A stretch of 64,000 nucleotides of DNA from Rhabdochromatium marinum (GTDB lineage Bacteria; Pseudomonadota; Gammaproteobacteria; Chromatiales; Chromatiaceae), in NCBI RefSeq assembly GCF_016583795.1, contig NZ_NRRS01000003.1, positions 1-64,000 on the forward strand, in the 5' to 3' direction. Within the stretch, counting starts at the first letter, position 1, and every line of letters begins with the position of its first letter. A program made the translations under genes and the position numbers. Positions 35,254 through 42,970 of the stretch are shown here, in pieces. The notes beneath the pieces were generated by a model. That model made no database searches. It was not told where the DNA came from and was given only the letters and a program-made list of their open reading frames with translations.

Positions 35254-36570
35254 TCAGGGCCGGCGTTGATCAATCAGAACCTGAATGGGCGCTGACGCGC
35301 GCTCGGTGTTGAGCGGTCCGGTTTCACCCTGCGGATCCCCAGGCATGGGCATCGCCTGACCACTGGCAGAAATGCGCGCGCCGACAATAACAGTCGGAAA
35401 GCTGGAGAGCTTGAGTGCCGGGTTGATGGCCAGGCTGTCATCCAGAGTCACCGTCATAGGCAAATCGCCGAGGGTGACGCGCTGCGCTGCCAGGGGCATG
35501 GGTGGACCAGCCGCCGCTTTGGCATAAATAAAGACCGCAGTGCTCGGATCAATCGATTCCGCGAACTCAGGCGCGACCGCGACGTTGACTTCGATCTGTC
35601 CCGGGGCAGCGGCCGCCGGGGCTGGCGTCGCCGCCGCAGGCTTGTCCGCCTTAGGCGCTGCTGCCGACGTTGGTACAGCGGCAACAGTTGCAGGCGCCTC
35701 ATCAGCCAGACCACCGCGCTGACGGGCTTCGGCGATCAAACCGCGCAGATCCTCAGCATCGCTGCTGGCCGGATCGATTTGCTCCAGCACCCGTTGCCAG
35801 GACTGGATGGCAGCGGTGTATTGCCCGCGCTGAAAGGACAGCATGCCGTTGAGCCAGCGCGCGTTGATGTGATCGGGATCGGCAGCGAGCACTTCGCTGA
35901 TCAGCGCCGCCGGCTGGCCTTCGAGCTGGTTGTCGTTATTGGCCGCCAGGGCCTCGGCATAGGTCAGTTTGACATCCAGATTATCCGGCGCCAGCGCATA
36001 GGCCTGCTGCAAGGCTTTCAGGGCCGGGGCCGGCTGTCCCATGGCGAAGTAGGTGCGGCCCAGCATCATCCAGCCTTCAATATCCTCGGGGTTTTGCTCC
36101 ATGCGCGCCGCCAAGCGCTCGGCCAGCACATCGAGCGGCGGCATTTCACCGGTGCTGCCATGCACGGGCGCCTGAGTGGCACTAGCGGCCAAGCGGGGAA
36201 TGATCTGCGGCGTCCCCGTGGCCTGATAAAAGGCCAGCGCCAGCGCCGGAACCGCCAGTGCCAGCAGCGGAAGCAGCCAGCGTCCCCGGGTGGCATGCTC
36301 AGCCGCCGCGGCACCGGCATCGTCAATGTCGTGCAGCAGCTCGCGCTCCAGCTCCAGCTTGGCACTCTGATGCTGGGCGGAATCGATTTTGCCATTGGCC
36401 AGATCAGTATCCAGCTCGGCCATTTGTTGGCGAAACAGGCTCAGATTCACCGCATCCTGACTGACGCCCGGCAGGCTCGCCGACGCCGGGCGGCGCCGCA
36501 GCAGCGGCACGAGCACCACAAAAAATGCCAACAGCATCAGTGCGCCGGCCAGGGTCCAGAACAAGGTCAT
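35254..36570 (-). CDS. ccmI: Cytochrome c biogenesis protein CcmI (apocytochrome chaperone with TPRs)
   Basis: CcmI holds apocytochrome c for heme ligation. The 438-residue protein has an N-terminal helix (LFWTLAGALMLLAFFVVLVPLL), a short coiled coil (about 38-80), a second helix (WLLPLLALAVPALALAFYQ near 96-115), and TPR repeats (about 150-275, EGWMMLGRTYFAMGQPAPAL). After an Ala/Pro linker comes a C-terminal extracytoplasmic beta domain found in long CcmI forms (IEVNVAVAPEFAE). It overlaps ccmH by 4 bases. Confidence 0.93.
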   Translation of the reverse strand: MTLFWTLAGALMLLAFFVVLVPLLRRRPASASLPGVSQDAVNLSLFRQQMAELDTDLANGKIDSAQHQSAKLELERELLHDIDDAGAAAAEHATRGRWLLPLLALAVPALALAFYQATGTPQIIPRLAASATQAPVHGSTGEMPPLDVLAERLAARMEQNPEDIEGWMMLGRTYFAMGQPAPALKALQQAYALAPDNLDVKLTYAEALAANNDNQLEGQPAALISEVLAADPDHINARWLNGMLSFQRGQYTAAIQSWQRVLEQIDPASSDAEDLRGLIAEARQRGGLADEAPATVAAVPTSAAAPKADKPAAATPAPAAAAPGQIEVNVAVAPEFAESIDPSTAVFIYAKAAAGPPMPLAAQRVTLGDLPMTVTLDDSLAINPALKLSSFPTVIVGARISASGQAMPMPGDPQGETGPLNTERASAPIQVLIDQRRP

Positions 36571-37088
36571 ACGGGCTTATCCTCATGGTCGGCGTGCGCT
36601 TGCGCATCCAGCAAGTGTTGCAGGCGCTGTTGTTCGGCCGCTGAAAGCGTGGTGGGCTGATCGGCACGGCTGTGTATCAGCGAGCGCACCATAAAAAAGG
36701 CGGCGATGCCGATCAGAACGAAGGGTCCAAACCAGAGCACATAGGTGGAGGGTTTCAGCGGTGGATCATAAAGCACGAAGTCCCCATAACGATCCGTCAG
36801 GAAGGCCAGGATTTCTTCGCGCGACTGACCATCGCGCATCATGCCGTAGACTTCCTCGCGCAGATCTTGCGCCAACTCGGCCTGGGAGCCTTCCAGGGAT
36901 TCGTTCTGACACACCAGACAGCGCAATTTGCTGATCAAATCACGGAAGGCTTCTTCCTGCGCCGGACTGTCGAAGTAAAATTCTTCCAGCGTAAAGGCAC
37001 TGGCCGTCGTCACTGTCATCATCATCAACAGCAGCACGAGTGCAACCAGCGGTGGGAATTTGAGCCATGAGTGAATTCGCAGTGACAT
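36567..37088 (-). CDS. ccmH: Cytochrome c biogenesis thiol protein CcmH
   Basis: CcmH reduces the CXXCH cysteines of apocytochrome c before heme attachment. The 173-residue protein has a signal/anchor helix (about 11-31), the redox motif LRCLVCQNES with Cys57 and Cys60, and a second helix (YVLWFGPFVLIGIAAFFMV). The length fits the short CcmH (CcmL) type that works with a separate CcmI, which is encoded next. The start is one base after the ccmG stop. Confidence 0.95.
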   Translation of the reverse strand: MSLRIHSWLKFPPLVALVLLLMMMTVTTASAFTLEEFYFDSPAQEEAFRDLISKLRCLVCQNESLEGSQAELAQDLREEVYGMMRDGQSREEILAFLTDRYGDFVLYDPPLKPSTYVLWFGPFVLIGIAAFFMVRSLIHSRADQPTTLSAAEQQRLQHLLDAQAHADHEDKPV

Positions 37089-37089
37089 C

Positions 37090-37677
37090 TCAGCGCTCCG
37101 GTTGGGTTGGCAGGCTGGAAGGTTCGCTTTGCAGCTTCGCGATCATGGGCGCCAGCGTTTGTTGCCAGACCTGTGGATCAATGGGGCCAATCTGCTTGTA
37201 GCGAATAATGCCCTGGCGATCGACGACAAAGGTTTCGGGGGCGCCATAGACTCCCCAGTCGATGCCGGCATTGTTGTCGGGGTCGAAGCCGATCATCCGG
37301 TAGGGATTGCCGCTCATGCGGATGACCTGCCGGGCTTCAGCCTGCCCGTCCTTCCAGTTCAGGCCCAGCAACTGCACATCCGAGCGCCGAGAGATTTCCA
37401 TCAGCATGCCATGCTCGGCACGACAGGCGCTGCACCAGGAGGCCCAGACATTGACCAGGGACACCTGCCCCAGCAAATCAGCCTTGGAAAGGGTGCGGGA
37501 CGGATCGAGCAGATCGGGCAACTCGAATTCCGGTGCGGCCTTGCCAATCAGTGGTGAGGGCACTTCGCGCGGATCCTGCCCGAGACCGTACAGCAGCAGA
37601 CCGGCCAGCGCGCCGAACAGGAACAGTGGCACCAGAAAGCGCCACGGAGGAGATGTTTTCTTGCTTGCTTCTGTCAT
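37090..37677 (-). CDS. ccmG: Thiol:disulfide interchange protein CcmG (DsbE)
   Basis: This membrane-tethered thioredoxin-fold protein passes reductant to CcmH and apocytochrome. The 195-residue sequence has one N-terminal helix (about 13-32) and the active site VWASWCSACRAEHG with Cys82 and Cys85. The later GVYGAPETFVVDRQGII contains the cis-proline region. It is normally placed directly after ccmF; here an IscB element of about 1.7 kb separates the two genes, so its expression may depend on read-through of the element. Confidence 0.95.
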   Translation of the reverse strand: MTEASKKTSPPWRFLVPLFLFGALAGLLLYGLGQDPREVPSPLIGKAAPEFELPDLLDPSRTLSKADLLGQVSLVNVWASWCSACRAEHGMLMEISRRSDVQLLGLNWKDGQAEARQVIRMSGNPYRMIGFDPDNNAGIDWGVYGAPETFVVDRQGIIRYKQIGPIDPQVWQQTLAPMIAKLQSEPSSLPTQPER

Positions 37678-37708
37678 GAGGATGTTGTCATCAGTCTTGC
37701 GCGAGAAA

Positions 37709-37728
37709 CCCCGCCCTTCAGGGCGGGG
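37709..37728. repeat. Right-end palindrome of the IscB element
   Basis: CCCCGCCCTTCAGGGCGGGG is a perfect inverted repeat (8-base arms, 4-base loop). Its core 18 bases recur at the other end of the element. It lies 28 bases beyond the iscB stop and probably folds as the subterminal hairpin recognised by an IS200/IS605-type transposase. Confidence 0.85.
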
Positions 37729-37739
37729 AGGTAGAGCGC

Positions 37740-37757
37740 ACCGCGCGTCGCGCGGTT
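37740..37757 (-). terminator. G+C-rich hairpin overlapping the iscB stop codon
   Basis: ACCGCGC-loop-GCGCGGT forms a strong short stem overlapping the TAA of iscB. There is no T-tract after it on either strand, so it is at best a weak terminator. It may instead be part of the element's right-end structure. Confidence 0.3.
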
Positions 37758-39102
37758 AACCCACCGGTCTCGCGGCCTCCGTTTGGGTTGGAGTGAATGC
37801 ATAGCCATAGCCATCGGCGCGTTGCAGCACTCGGCAATGGCGGTGTGAAATCCCTTGGACCAGACCCGTTGCGGTCTGGAGATTGAAGCGCCCTGAGGCA
37901 CGCACGGCCACGCGCCCGAGATGGGTTCCGGTTTTCTTGCCCTTTAGCACCTCAGCGATGACCCGATCTCCGGTCTGGAATCCTTTAACGCGCTTCTCAC
38001 GCATCAAATAACCGCGTGGAAAGCCGAAGCGATTCAGGCGGGTACGCTGGTAACAGCCGCGCCCGGTGGCCTTGATGGCAAGCGTCGGGATGTTCCAGCC
38101 ATGGAGCGCGGTGAGTTGACCGACACAGGCGGCATCAAGCGCATGGGTCTTGGGAATACCGAGGCGCTGACGGTTGTACTTGGTCTGGCCGCCTGACCCC
38201 GTGGTCACGGGTAAGCCGGTGGCCTTGAGCTGTTTAAACAGCGCCCAGCGGGTGGCATTGACCGCTGCGGCATCGCGTAGCGGGGCTTGGGCCTGTGCCT
38301 GAATACGGCGCAATCGCTCGGGTTGATGTTTCAGAAACGCCTCAATCGGCTGATTCCCCTTGTGCTGATTGCAGGAGCGGCAGGCGAGTGTGAGATTGGA
38401 GACTCGATCCGATCCGCCCCGGCTCCTGGGCTGGATGTGCTCGATCTCCAGCGGAACCTGCTGTGCGCCGCAATAGGCGCAGGTGCGATGCCATTTCTCC
38501 AGCAGGTATTCGCGTACCTCATAGCCCGCGAGTTCGCCCTGCTGATACTCAACACCGCTGATTTCAGGGTTCTGGAGTGCCTGAGTGTCGAAGCGCACCA
38601 GCTCTTGGCTGAGGTGGGTGATGGGTGCGAGACGCTGGAGACGATTCACCCAGCTCAGCGTGGTGTCCAATCGATGGCGCAGACTCGGGGCGAGCCAGCC
38701 ATTGGGTCTGGTGCGATTATGAAAGCGCGGGGCGCGATAGCGCAGATTCGCTGTGCGCCGACGGCGACGAAAGGCGCGGCGAGCGGTCAATCGCTCACGG
38801 ATCTGGGCACCACGGTGGGTCAGTTCGGCCAGCCACAGCACCTGCGCCTCACGGCGTACCTCCCCCGTGTCGGGGTCGATGCGCTCGACCTCGCGCACCA
38901 CGGCGATTCCGGTCGTTTTACTCCCCGGATCGAGCGACAGGCGCAACGGCTGAGTTTCACCACCAATGCGATCCTTGAGCCGGATGGTGAACGGATGCAG
39001 CCGCACCACCACCGCCCGCCCACGCTGGAGCAACAGCCGAGCGCGTTTCTCCATGCACGGCATCAGCGGGTTTTTCTGTTTGTCGAGAACAAAGACAGCC
39101 AT
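37756..39102 (-). CDS. iscB: IscB, RNA-guided RuvC/HNH nuclease
   Basis: IscB proteins are the ancestors of Cas9 and cut DNA matched by the guide of an omega RNA. The 448-residue protein has every expected part. These are a PLMP domain (PLMPC at 12-16), RuvC-I with Asp58 (LSLDPGSKTTGIA), an arginine-rich bridge helix (about 104-125) and RuvC-II with Glu195 (GYEVREYLL). An HNH domain (about 207-250) follows, with its Cys pairs CAYC and CRSC and catalytic His222 in EIEHIQPRSRGGSD. RuvC-III has His320/Asp323 (THALDAACV). The C-terminal part (KTKYNRQRLG-like, then FPRGYLM) fits the target/RNA-interacting region. No stop or frameshift is seen and catalytic residues look intact. AGGAA lies 8 bases before ATG 39102. 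It shares the ccm operon's direction. Confidence 0.95.
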   Translation of the reverse strand: MAVFVLDKQKNPLMPCMEKRARLLLQRGRAVVVRLHPFTIRLKDRIGGETQPLRLSLDPGSKTTGIAVVREVERIDPDTGEVRREAQVLWLAELTHRGAQIRERLTARRAFRRRRRTANLRYRAPRFHNRTRPNGWLAPSLRHRLDTTLSWVNRLQRLAPITHLSQELVRFDTQALQNPEISGVEYQQGELAGYEVREYLLEKWHRTCAYCGAQQVPLEIEHIQPRSRGGSDRVSNLTLACRSCNQHKGNQPIEAFLKHQPERLRRIQAQAQAPLRDAAAVNATRWALFKQLKATGLPVTTGSGGQTKYNRQRLGIPKTHALDAACVGQLTALHGWNIPTLAIKATGRGCYQRTRLNRFGFPRGYLMREKRVKGFQTGDRVIAEVLKGKKTGTHLGRVAVRASGRFNLQTATGLVQGISHRHCRVLQRADGYGYAFTPTQTEAARPVG

Positions 39103-39382
39103 TTCAATTCCTGCCCTTACGGGCCTAGTGACGGAGCCTCGCGGCTTGCTCCCCTCGGGACAGTCTGCAACCGGCTCCCGCTTGCGCGGCGATCAGAACC
39201 TTCGGCGCTTTACCTTTCACCCGCATGATCCTGATCTTCCAGTGTCCGGAACTGAGGAAGCATTCCGGAGTGGGTCTCAACGACCTGTTGCAAACGCAGC
39301 GGGTTTTCACCGCTTTCCCTGGTCAACCCAGCTTGTCTTCACAAGCTCCGCCCTTCAGGGCGGGGTAGTTGACGATCGTATT
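39103..39382 (-). ncRNA. Omega RNA (HEARO-type) of the IscB element
   Basis: The 280 bases upstream of iscB contain no credible gene but many complementary segments. Read on the minus strand they give, in order: the terminal palindrome CCGCCC-TGAA-GGGCGG, then AGCTTGT-GAAG-ACAAGCT, then an AGCGG/CCGCT stem, a TCCGGAA/TTCCGGA stem, a GAGCC/GGCTC pair, and GCCC-GTAA-GGGC just before the iscB ribosome site. Position, length and hairpins match the RNA known to guide IscB (Rfam HEARO family, by description). The guide should be the first 15 or so bases at the 5' end, taken from the flank at about 39366-39382. The RNA boundaries are approximate. Confidence 0.78.
39348..39365. repeat. Left-end palindrome of the IscB element
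   Basis: The 18-base sequence is identical to 37711-37728 and folds as CCGCCC-TTCA-GGGCGG. It marks the guide-proximal end of the element, 17 bases beyond the ccmF stop codon (39382-39384), and would be the first hairpin of the omega RNA. Confidence 0.85.
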
Positions 39383-41382
39383 CAGGCCTTGACGGCGGAT
39401 CCGGCCAAGTCCGGCATTGGTGCGGTAACGCGGGCGGCACGATAGCGCGGATCGGTCACCGCCAGCAGGCCACCGATGGCCATAAAGATGGCCCCGAGCC
39501 AGATCCAGCGCACATAGGGCTTGTAGTACAGACGCAAAGCCCAGTCGCCATCGCCGACATGCTCGCCCAGGGAGACATAGATATCGCGCAGGAAGCCGGC
39601 ATCAATAGCCGCCTCGGTCATAGGCATGCCACCGCCCATATAGGCACGCTTCTCGGGAAACAGCTCTGCCACCGTGTCCTCGCCGCGATAGACCAGGAAG
39701 TGCCCGCGATCAGCGTTGTAGTTCGGCCCATCGACCGCTGTTGCCCCCAGGAACTCAAAGCGATAGCCGGCGAGTTCATAGGAATCACCGGGTGACATGC
39801 GCACATCGTGCTCAACATCAAAGGTGGAGACCATGGTGATGCCGATGATCAGTACGGCAACCCCCAGATGGGCCAGCAGCATACCGTAAAAGCCGCGCCC
39901 GCCACCGCGCACATCGTCACCTATGGACTTAAGCCCCCCGACAACACCACCCGGGCGGTTTTTCAGACGCTCGAACAGCACGGTCAGATGCGACAACAGC
40001 AGCCAGGCCGCCAGCGTAATCCCCACCGTCACCCACAGGTGACTGGCGGCAAACTCAGCCTGTGCCACCCACACCGCAACACCAATGGTCAGCAGCAGCG
40101 CCGGCCACAGCTTACCCAGCAGCCTGAGCACCGCATCATGCTTCCAGCGCACCAGCGGGCCAATGCCAAGCAAGAGCACCATAAAGGGCGACAGGGCGAC
40201 AAACATCTTGTTAAACCAGGGGAAGCCCACCGAAATTTTGCCCCAGCCGAAGGCCTCGTAGATCAGCGGCGCCAGGGTGCCAAAGAGCACCAGGATGGTA
40301 AAGGCCGAGAACAGCAGATTGTTCATCAGCAGCGAACTCTCTCGCGACAGCAAATCAAAGTGCCCGCCGGAGGAAACACTCGGCGCCCGCCAGGCATAGA
40401 GCGCCAGAGAGCCGCCAATGACCAGACACAGAAACAGCAAAATAAAGGCGCCGCGCGTCGGGTCAGTGGCAAAAGCATGGACCGAGGTCAGCACCCCGGA
40501 GCGCACCAGGAAGGTGCCGAGCAAACTCAGCGAAAAGGCCGCGATCGCCAGCAACACCGTCCAGCTCTTAAAGGCGGCGCGTTTTTCCGTTACCGCCAGC
40601 GAATGCAACAGTGCGGTGCCGATCAGCCAAGGCATCAGGGAAGCATTTTCGACCGGATCCCAGAACCACCAGCCACCCCAACCCAGTTCGTAGTAAGCCC
40701 ACCAGGAGCCCAGCGCGATGCCGATGGTGAGGAAAATCCACGCCACCGTGGTCCAGGGCCGCGACCAGCGCGCCCAGGCCGCATCCAGTTTGCCACCGAT
40801 CAAGGCGGCAATAGCGAAAGCAAAGGCCACCGAGAAGCCGACATAGCCCATATAAAGCATGGGTGGATGAATCGCCAAGCCGGGGTCCTGCAACAGCGGA
40901 TTCAGATCACGGCCCTCCGGCGGCACCGGAAACAGGCGGTCGAAGGGATTGGAAGTCAGCAGGGTGAACAGCAGAAAGCCGATCGTGACCATGCCCTGCA
41001 CCGAGATCACCCGCGCAATCATTGCCAATGGCAAATTCTTGCTATAGAGCGCCACCGCTGCGCCCCAGCCGGCCATCATCAGCACCCACAGCAGCAGCGA
41101 GCCCTCGTGTGCGCCCCAAACCGCCGAGATTTTATACATGGTCGGCAGCAGGGAATTGGAATTCACCGCTACATAGGCAACCGAGAAATCGCTGACCACA
41201 AAGGCCTGTACTAGACAGGCGAAGGAAAAAGCGATGAAGGTTAACTGTCCATAGGCCAGCGGACGGGCCAGTTCCATCCACGGACGATTGCCGTTGAACG
41301 ACCCCATCAAGGGAACGGTGGCCTGGACCAGTGCGATGCAGAGCGCAATGATGAGCGCGAAATGACCGAGTTCAGGAATCAT
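39382..41382 (-). CDS. ccmF: Heme lyase component CcmF
   Basis: CcmF joins heme from CcmE to apocytochrome c. The 666-residue integral membrane protein has about 15 helices and the tryptophan-rich heme-binding motif GWGGWWFWDPVENASLMPW. The final part contains a large periplasmic domain (about 545-625) and a last helix. The length is complete, and the stop precedes the IscB element by about 16 bases, so the insertion did not truncate it. It overlaps ccmE by 4 bases. Confidence 0.97.
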   Translation of the reverse strand: MIPELGHFALIIALCIALVQATVPLMGSFNGNRPWMELARPLAYGQLTFIAFSFACLVQAFVVSDFSVAYVAVNSNSLLPTMYKISAVWGAHEGSLLLWVLMMAGWGAAVALYSKNLPLAMIARVISVQGMVTIGFLLFTLLTSNPFDRLFPVPPEGRDLNPLLQDPGLAIHPPMLYMGYVGFSVAFAFAIAALIGGKLDAAWARWSRPWTTVAWIFLTIGIALGSWWAYYELGWGGWWFWDPVENASLMPWLIGTALLHSLAVTEKRAAFKSWTVLLAIAAFSLSLLGTFLVRSGVLTSVHAFATDPTRGAFILLFLCLVIGGSLALYAWRAPSVSSGGHFDLLSRESSLLMNNLLFSAFTILVLFGTLAPLIYEAFGWGKISVGFPWFNKMFVALSPFMVLLLGIGPLVRWKHDAVLRLLGKLWPALLLTIGVAVWVAQAEFAASHLWVTVGITLAAWLLLSHLTVLFERLKNRPGGVVGGLKSIGDDVRGGGRGFYGMLLAHLGVAVLIIGITMVSTFDVEHDVRMSPGDSYELAGYRFEFLGATAVDGPNYNADRGHFLVYRGEDTVAELFPEKRAYMGGGMPMTEAAIDAGFLRDIYVSLGEHVGDGDWALRLYYKPYVRWIWLGAIFMAIGGLLAVTDPRYRAARVTAPMPDLAGSAVKA

Positions 41383-41831
41383 TGAGTCACCATCTCAACC
41401 ACGCCATCGACATGGGATTGTTGCAAACTGTCGGCGACTTCCGGCGGCATATAGGATTCATCATGCTTAGCCAGCACCTCCTCGGCCATGAAAACGCCAT
41501 CCGGTCCCATGCGGCCCTTGGCCACCACGCCCTGCCCCTCACTGAACAGGTCGGGCAGAATACCCGTGTAACTGACCGGCACGGTAGCGGCATTGTCGGT
41601 GACATCGAAGGTCAGCGTCAGCCCATCCGGCTGGCGTTGCAGACTGTCTTTCACCACCAAACCGCCAACGCGAAACACCGCATCGCTGGGATGTTCATTG
41701 GCCATCACCTGCGACGGGCTGAAGAAATAGGAGATATTACCGCGCAGCGCGCTGATCGCCATGCCAGCGGCCAGGCTGACCCCGATCACTGCGGCTACAA
41801 CGAAAAGAATACGTTTTTGTCTGGCCTTCAT
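41379..41831 (-). CDS. ccmE: Heme chaperone CcmE
   Basis: CcmE binds heme covalently in the periplasm and hands it to CcmF. The 150-residue protein has an N-terminal anchor helix (about 8-28), an OB-fold domain, and the heme-linking motif LAKHDESYMPPE with His123 and Tyr127 (HxxxY). Overlaps of 4 bases with ccmD and ccmF show tight coupling. Confidence 0.97.
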   Translation of the reverse strand: MKARQKRILFVVAAVIGVSLAAGMAISALRGNISYFFSPSQVMANEHPSDAVFRVGGLVVKDSLQRQPDGLTLTFDVTDNAATVPVSYTGILPDLFSEGQGVVAKGRMGPDGVFMAEEVLAKHDESYMPPEVADSLQQSHVDGVVEMVTQ

Positions 41832-42019
41832 TCGTTACCTCGTGATGCTGTTTTCGCTGAGCCTTGCGTCGGCCCGCGCACCCATCGACCCACACGCGCA
41901 AGAATGGTTCGCTGATTGACCATCAGCGCAACCACTTCCGCCGCCAGCAGCCCGAAGGTCACGCCATAGGCACCCCAGACAAAAAAGGCGTAGCCGCCCT
42001 GATGCAGAAACTCTTTCAT
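41828..42019 (-). CDS. ccmD: Heme exporter protein CcmD
   Basis: The 63-residue protein starts at ATG 42019, overlapping the ccmC stop (ATGA). It has one membrane helix (AFFVWGAYGVTFGLLAAEVVAL) and a basic cytoplasmic tail, as in all CcmD proteins, which hold CcmE on the CcmABC complex. A longer frame reaching back to 42211 is only a shadow of ccmC. Confidence 0.93.
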   Translation of the reverse strand: MKEFLHQGGYAFFVWGAYGVTFGLLAAEVVALMVNQRTILARVGRWVRGPTQGSAKTASRGNE

Positions 42020-42774
42020 CGCCCAGAATCCCCCTGCAACAATTCCCTGACCCAGGCACTGTCCGCCTCCCGCAGCAGAATGATGCCACGCAGGCGCACG
42101 AAAGTCGCTGCGAAGGCATAACTCCAAAAGCCCAGGGTCACGCCCAACATAGGCCACAGAATGCTCGCATGAATCGAGCCGGGATCGGAACGCTGATGCA
42201 AGGCCGCACATTGAGTGGGATCGGGACAGTTAATCGACCAGTAGATCACCGGCAACATCACCAAGCCCACCATGGCCAGTAATGCAGCGGCGCGATCCGC
42301 GCGGCGGGTATCATCAATGGCCGAATGCAGGGCGATATAGCCAATATAGAGGAAGAACAGAATCAGCTCCGAAGTCAGACGCGGGTCCCAATCCCAATAG
42401 GTTCCCCAGCTGGGCCGCCCCCAAAAAGCCCCAGTCCAGAGCGCAATAACGGTAAAGATTGCCCCGGTTGGCGCTACCGCCTTGGCCATCATAAAACTCA
42501 GGCGAGTATTGAACACCAGCCCGATCGCCGACCAGCCGGCCAGCACCAGATAAAGCCACATCGACATCCAGGCACCAGCGACATGGATGTAAATGATGCG
42601 GTAATACTCCTTCTGCGGATTACTGCCGCCGAGCTGAGCCGCCGTGCCGAAAAAGCCCCACAGCAGCGAGCCGAGCACCAATACGATGGCAATACCGGCA
42701 AACCAGGGAATCATGCGGCCGGCAATGGGATAAAAGGCAGCGGGAGAGGCAAATTTGAACCAGTTAATGCTCAT
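42016..42774 (-). CDS. ccmC: Heme exporter/handling protein CcmC
   Basis: CcmC loads heme onto CcmE. The 252-residue protein has six helices and the conserved WWD-type motif WGTYWDWDPRLTSELILFF, with heme-ligand histidines flanking it (IIYIHVAGAWMS and YIALHSAID). ATG 42774 overlaps the stop codon of the Uma2 relic. Confidence 0.96.
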   Translation of the reverse strand: MSINWFKFASPAAFYPIAGRMIPWFAGIAIVLVLGSLLWGFFGTAAQLGGSNPQKEYYRIIYIHVAGAWMSMWLYLVLAGWSAIGLVFNTRLSFMMAKAVAPTGAIFTVIALWTGAFWGRPSWGTYWDWDPRLTSELILFFLYIGYIALHSAIDDTRRADRAAALLAMVGLVMLPVIYWSINCPDPTQCAALHQRSDPGSIHASILWPMLGVTLGFWSYAFAATFVRLRGIILLREADSAWVRELLQGDSGR

Positions 42775-42962
42775 GAAGATTCCATTAAATCAATCCGGTG
42801 CGGAAACCCTGGTACCAGCTCGGAAGCCTGTGCTTGTCCATCCGTCTGGAAAAACTCCATCTCCCCTGATTCGCTGCAAATCCAGACTTCGCGCACACCT
42901 GCCGCAATTGTGAACGGCAAATTTTGCAGGCTGGGATGTTTGCAAACCTCTTGCCATTGCAT
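42771..42962 (-). pseudogene. Uma2 (DUF820) family relic with internal deletion
   Basis: The 63-codon frame begins MQWQEVCKHPSLQNLPF, the typical first residues of Uma2-family putative restriction-endonuclease-fold proteins. It then continues at once with AAGVREVWICSESGEMEFF and LVPGFPHRI, which are the typical last part. About 120 middle residues, including the presumed nuclease core, are missing, yet the frame is kept. Uma2 genes are normally about 180-195 codons. The relic sits in the ccmB-ccmC gap and its stop overlaps the ccmC start, so it could still serve translational coupling. Family identity is from memory of the motifs. Confidence 0.7.
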
Positions 42963-42970
42963 GGGATACT

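Larger units (their letters stand above)
37692..39366 (-). mobile_element. IscB/omega-RNA insertion element (IS200/IS605-related, no transposase) between ccmF and ccmG
   Basis: The element contains iscB and its upstream RNA. The same 18 bases, CCGCCCTTCAGGGCGGGG, occur at 37711-37728 and 39348-39365, each the core of a palindrome near one end, as in IS200/IS605-type elements. No TnpA (Y1 transposase) gene is present, so it would need help in trans. Exact ends are not provable here: the left end (RNA side) is probably within a few bases of 39366, and the right end somewhere between 37698 and 37688. An ATGA on the minus strand at 37688-37691 could be the flanking target tetranucleotide. It is inserted in the short gap after the ccmF stop, so no ccm protein is cut. 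Confidence 0.85.

Noticed and set aside
38287-39228. A 313-codon plus-strand frame opposite iscB and the omega RNA
   Set aside because: It spans iscB and non-coding RNA in antisense and has no domain; the minus-strand gene is unambiguous.
39125-39310. A 61-codon minus-strand frame inside the omega-RNA region
   Set aside because: Its product is Arg/Cys-rich and the region is full of complementary stems typical of the guide RNA; no ribosome site.
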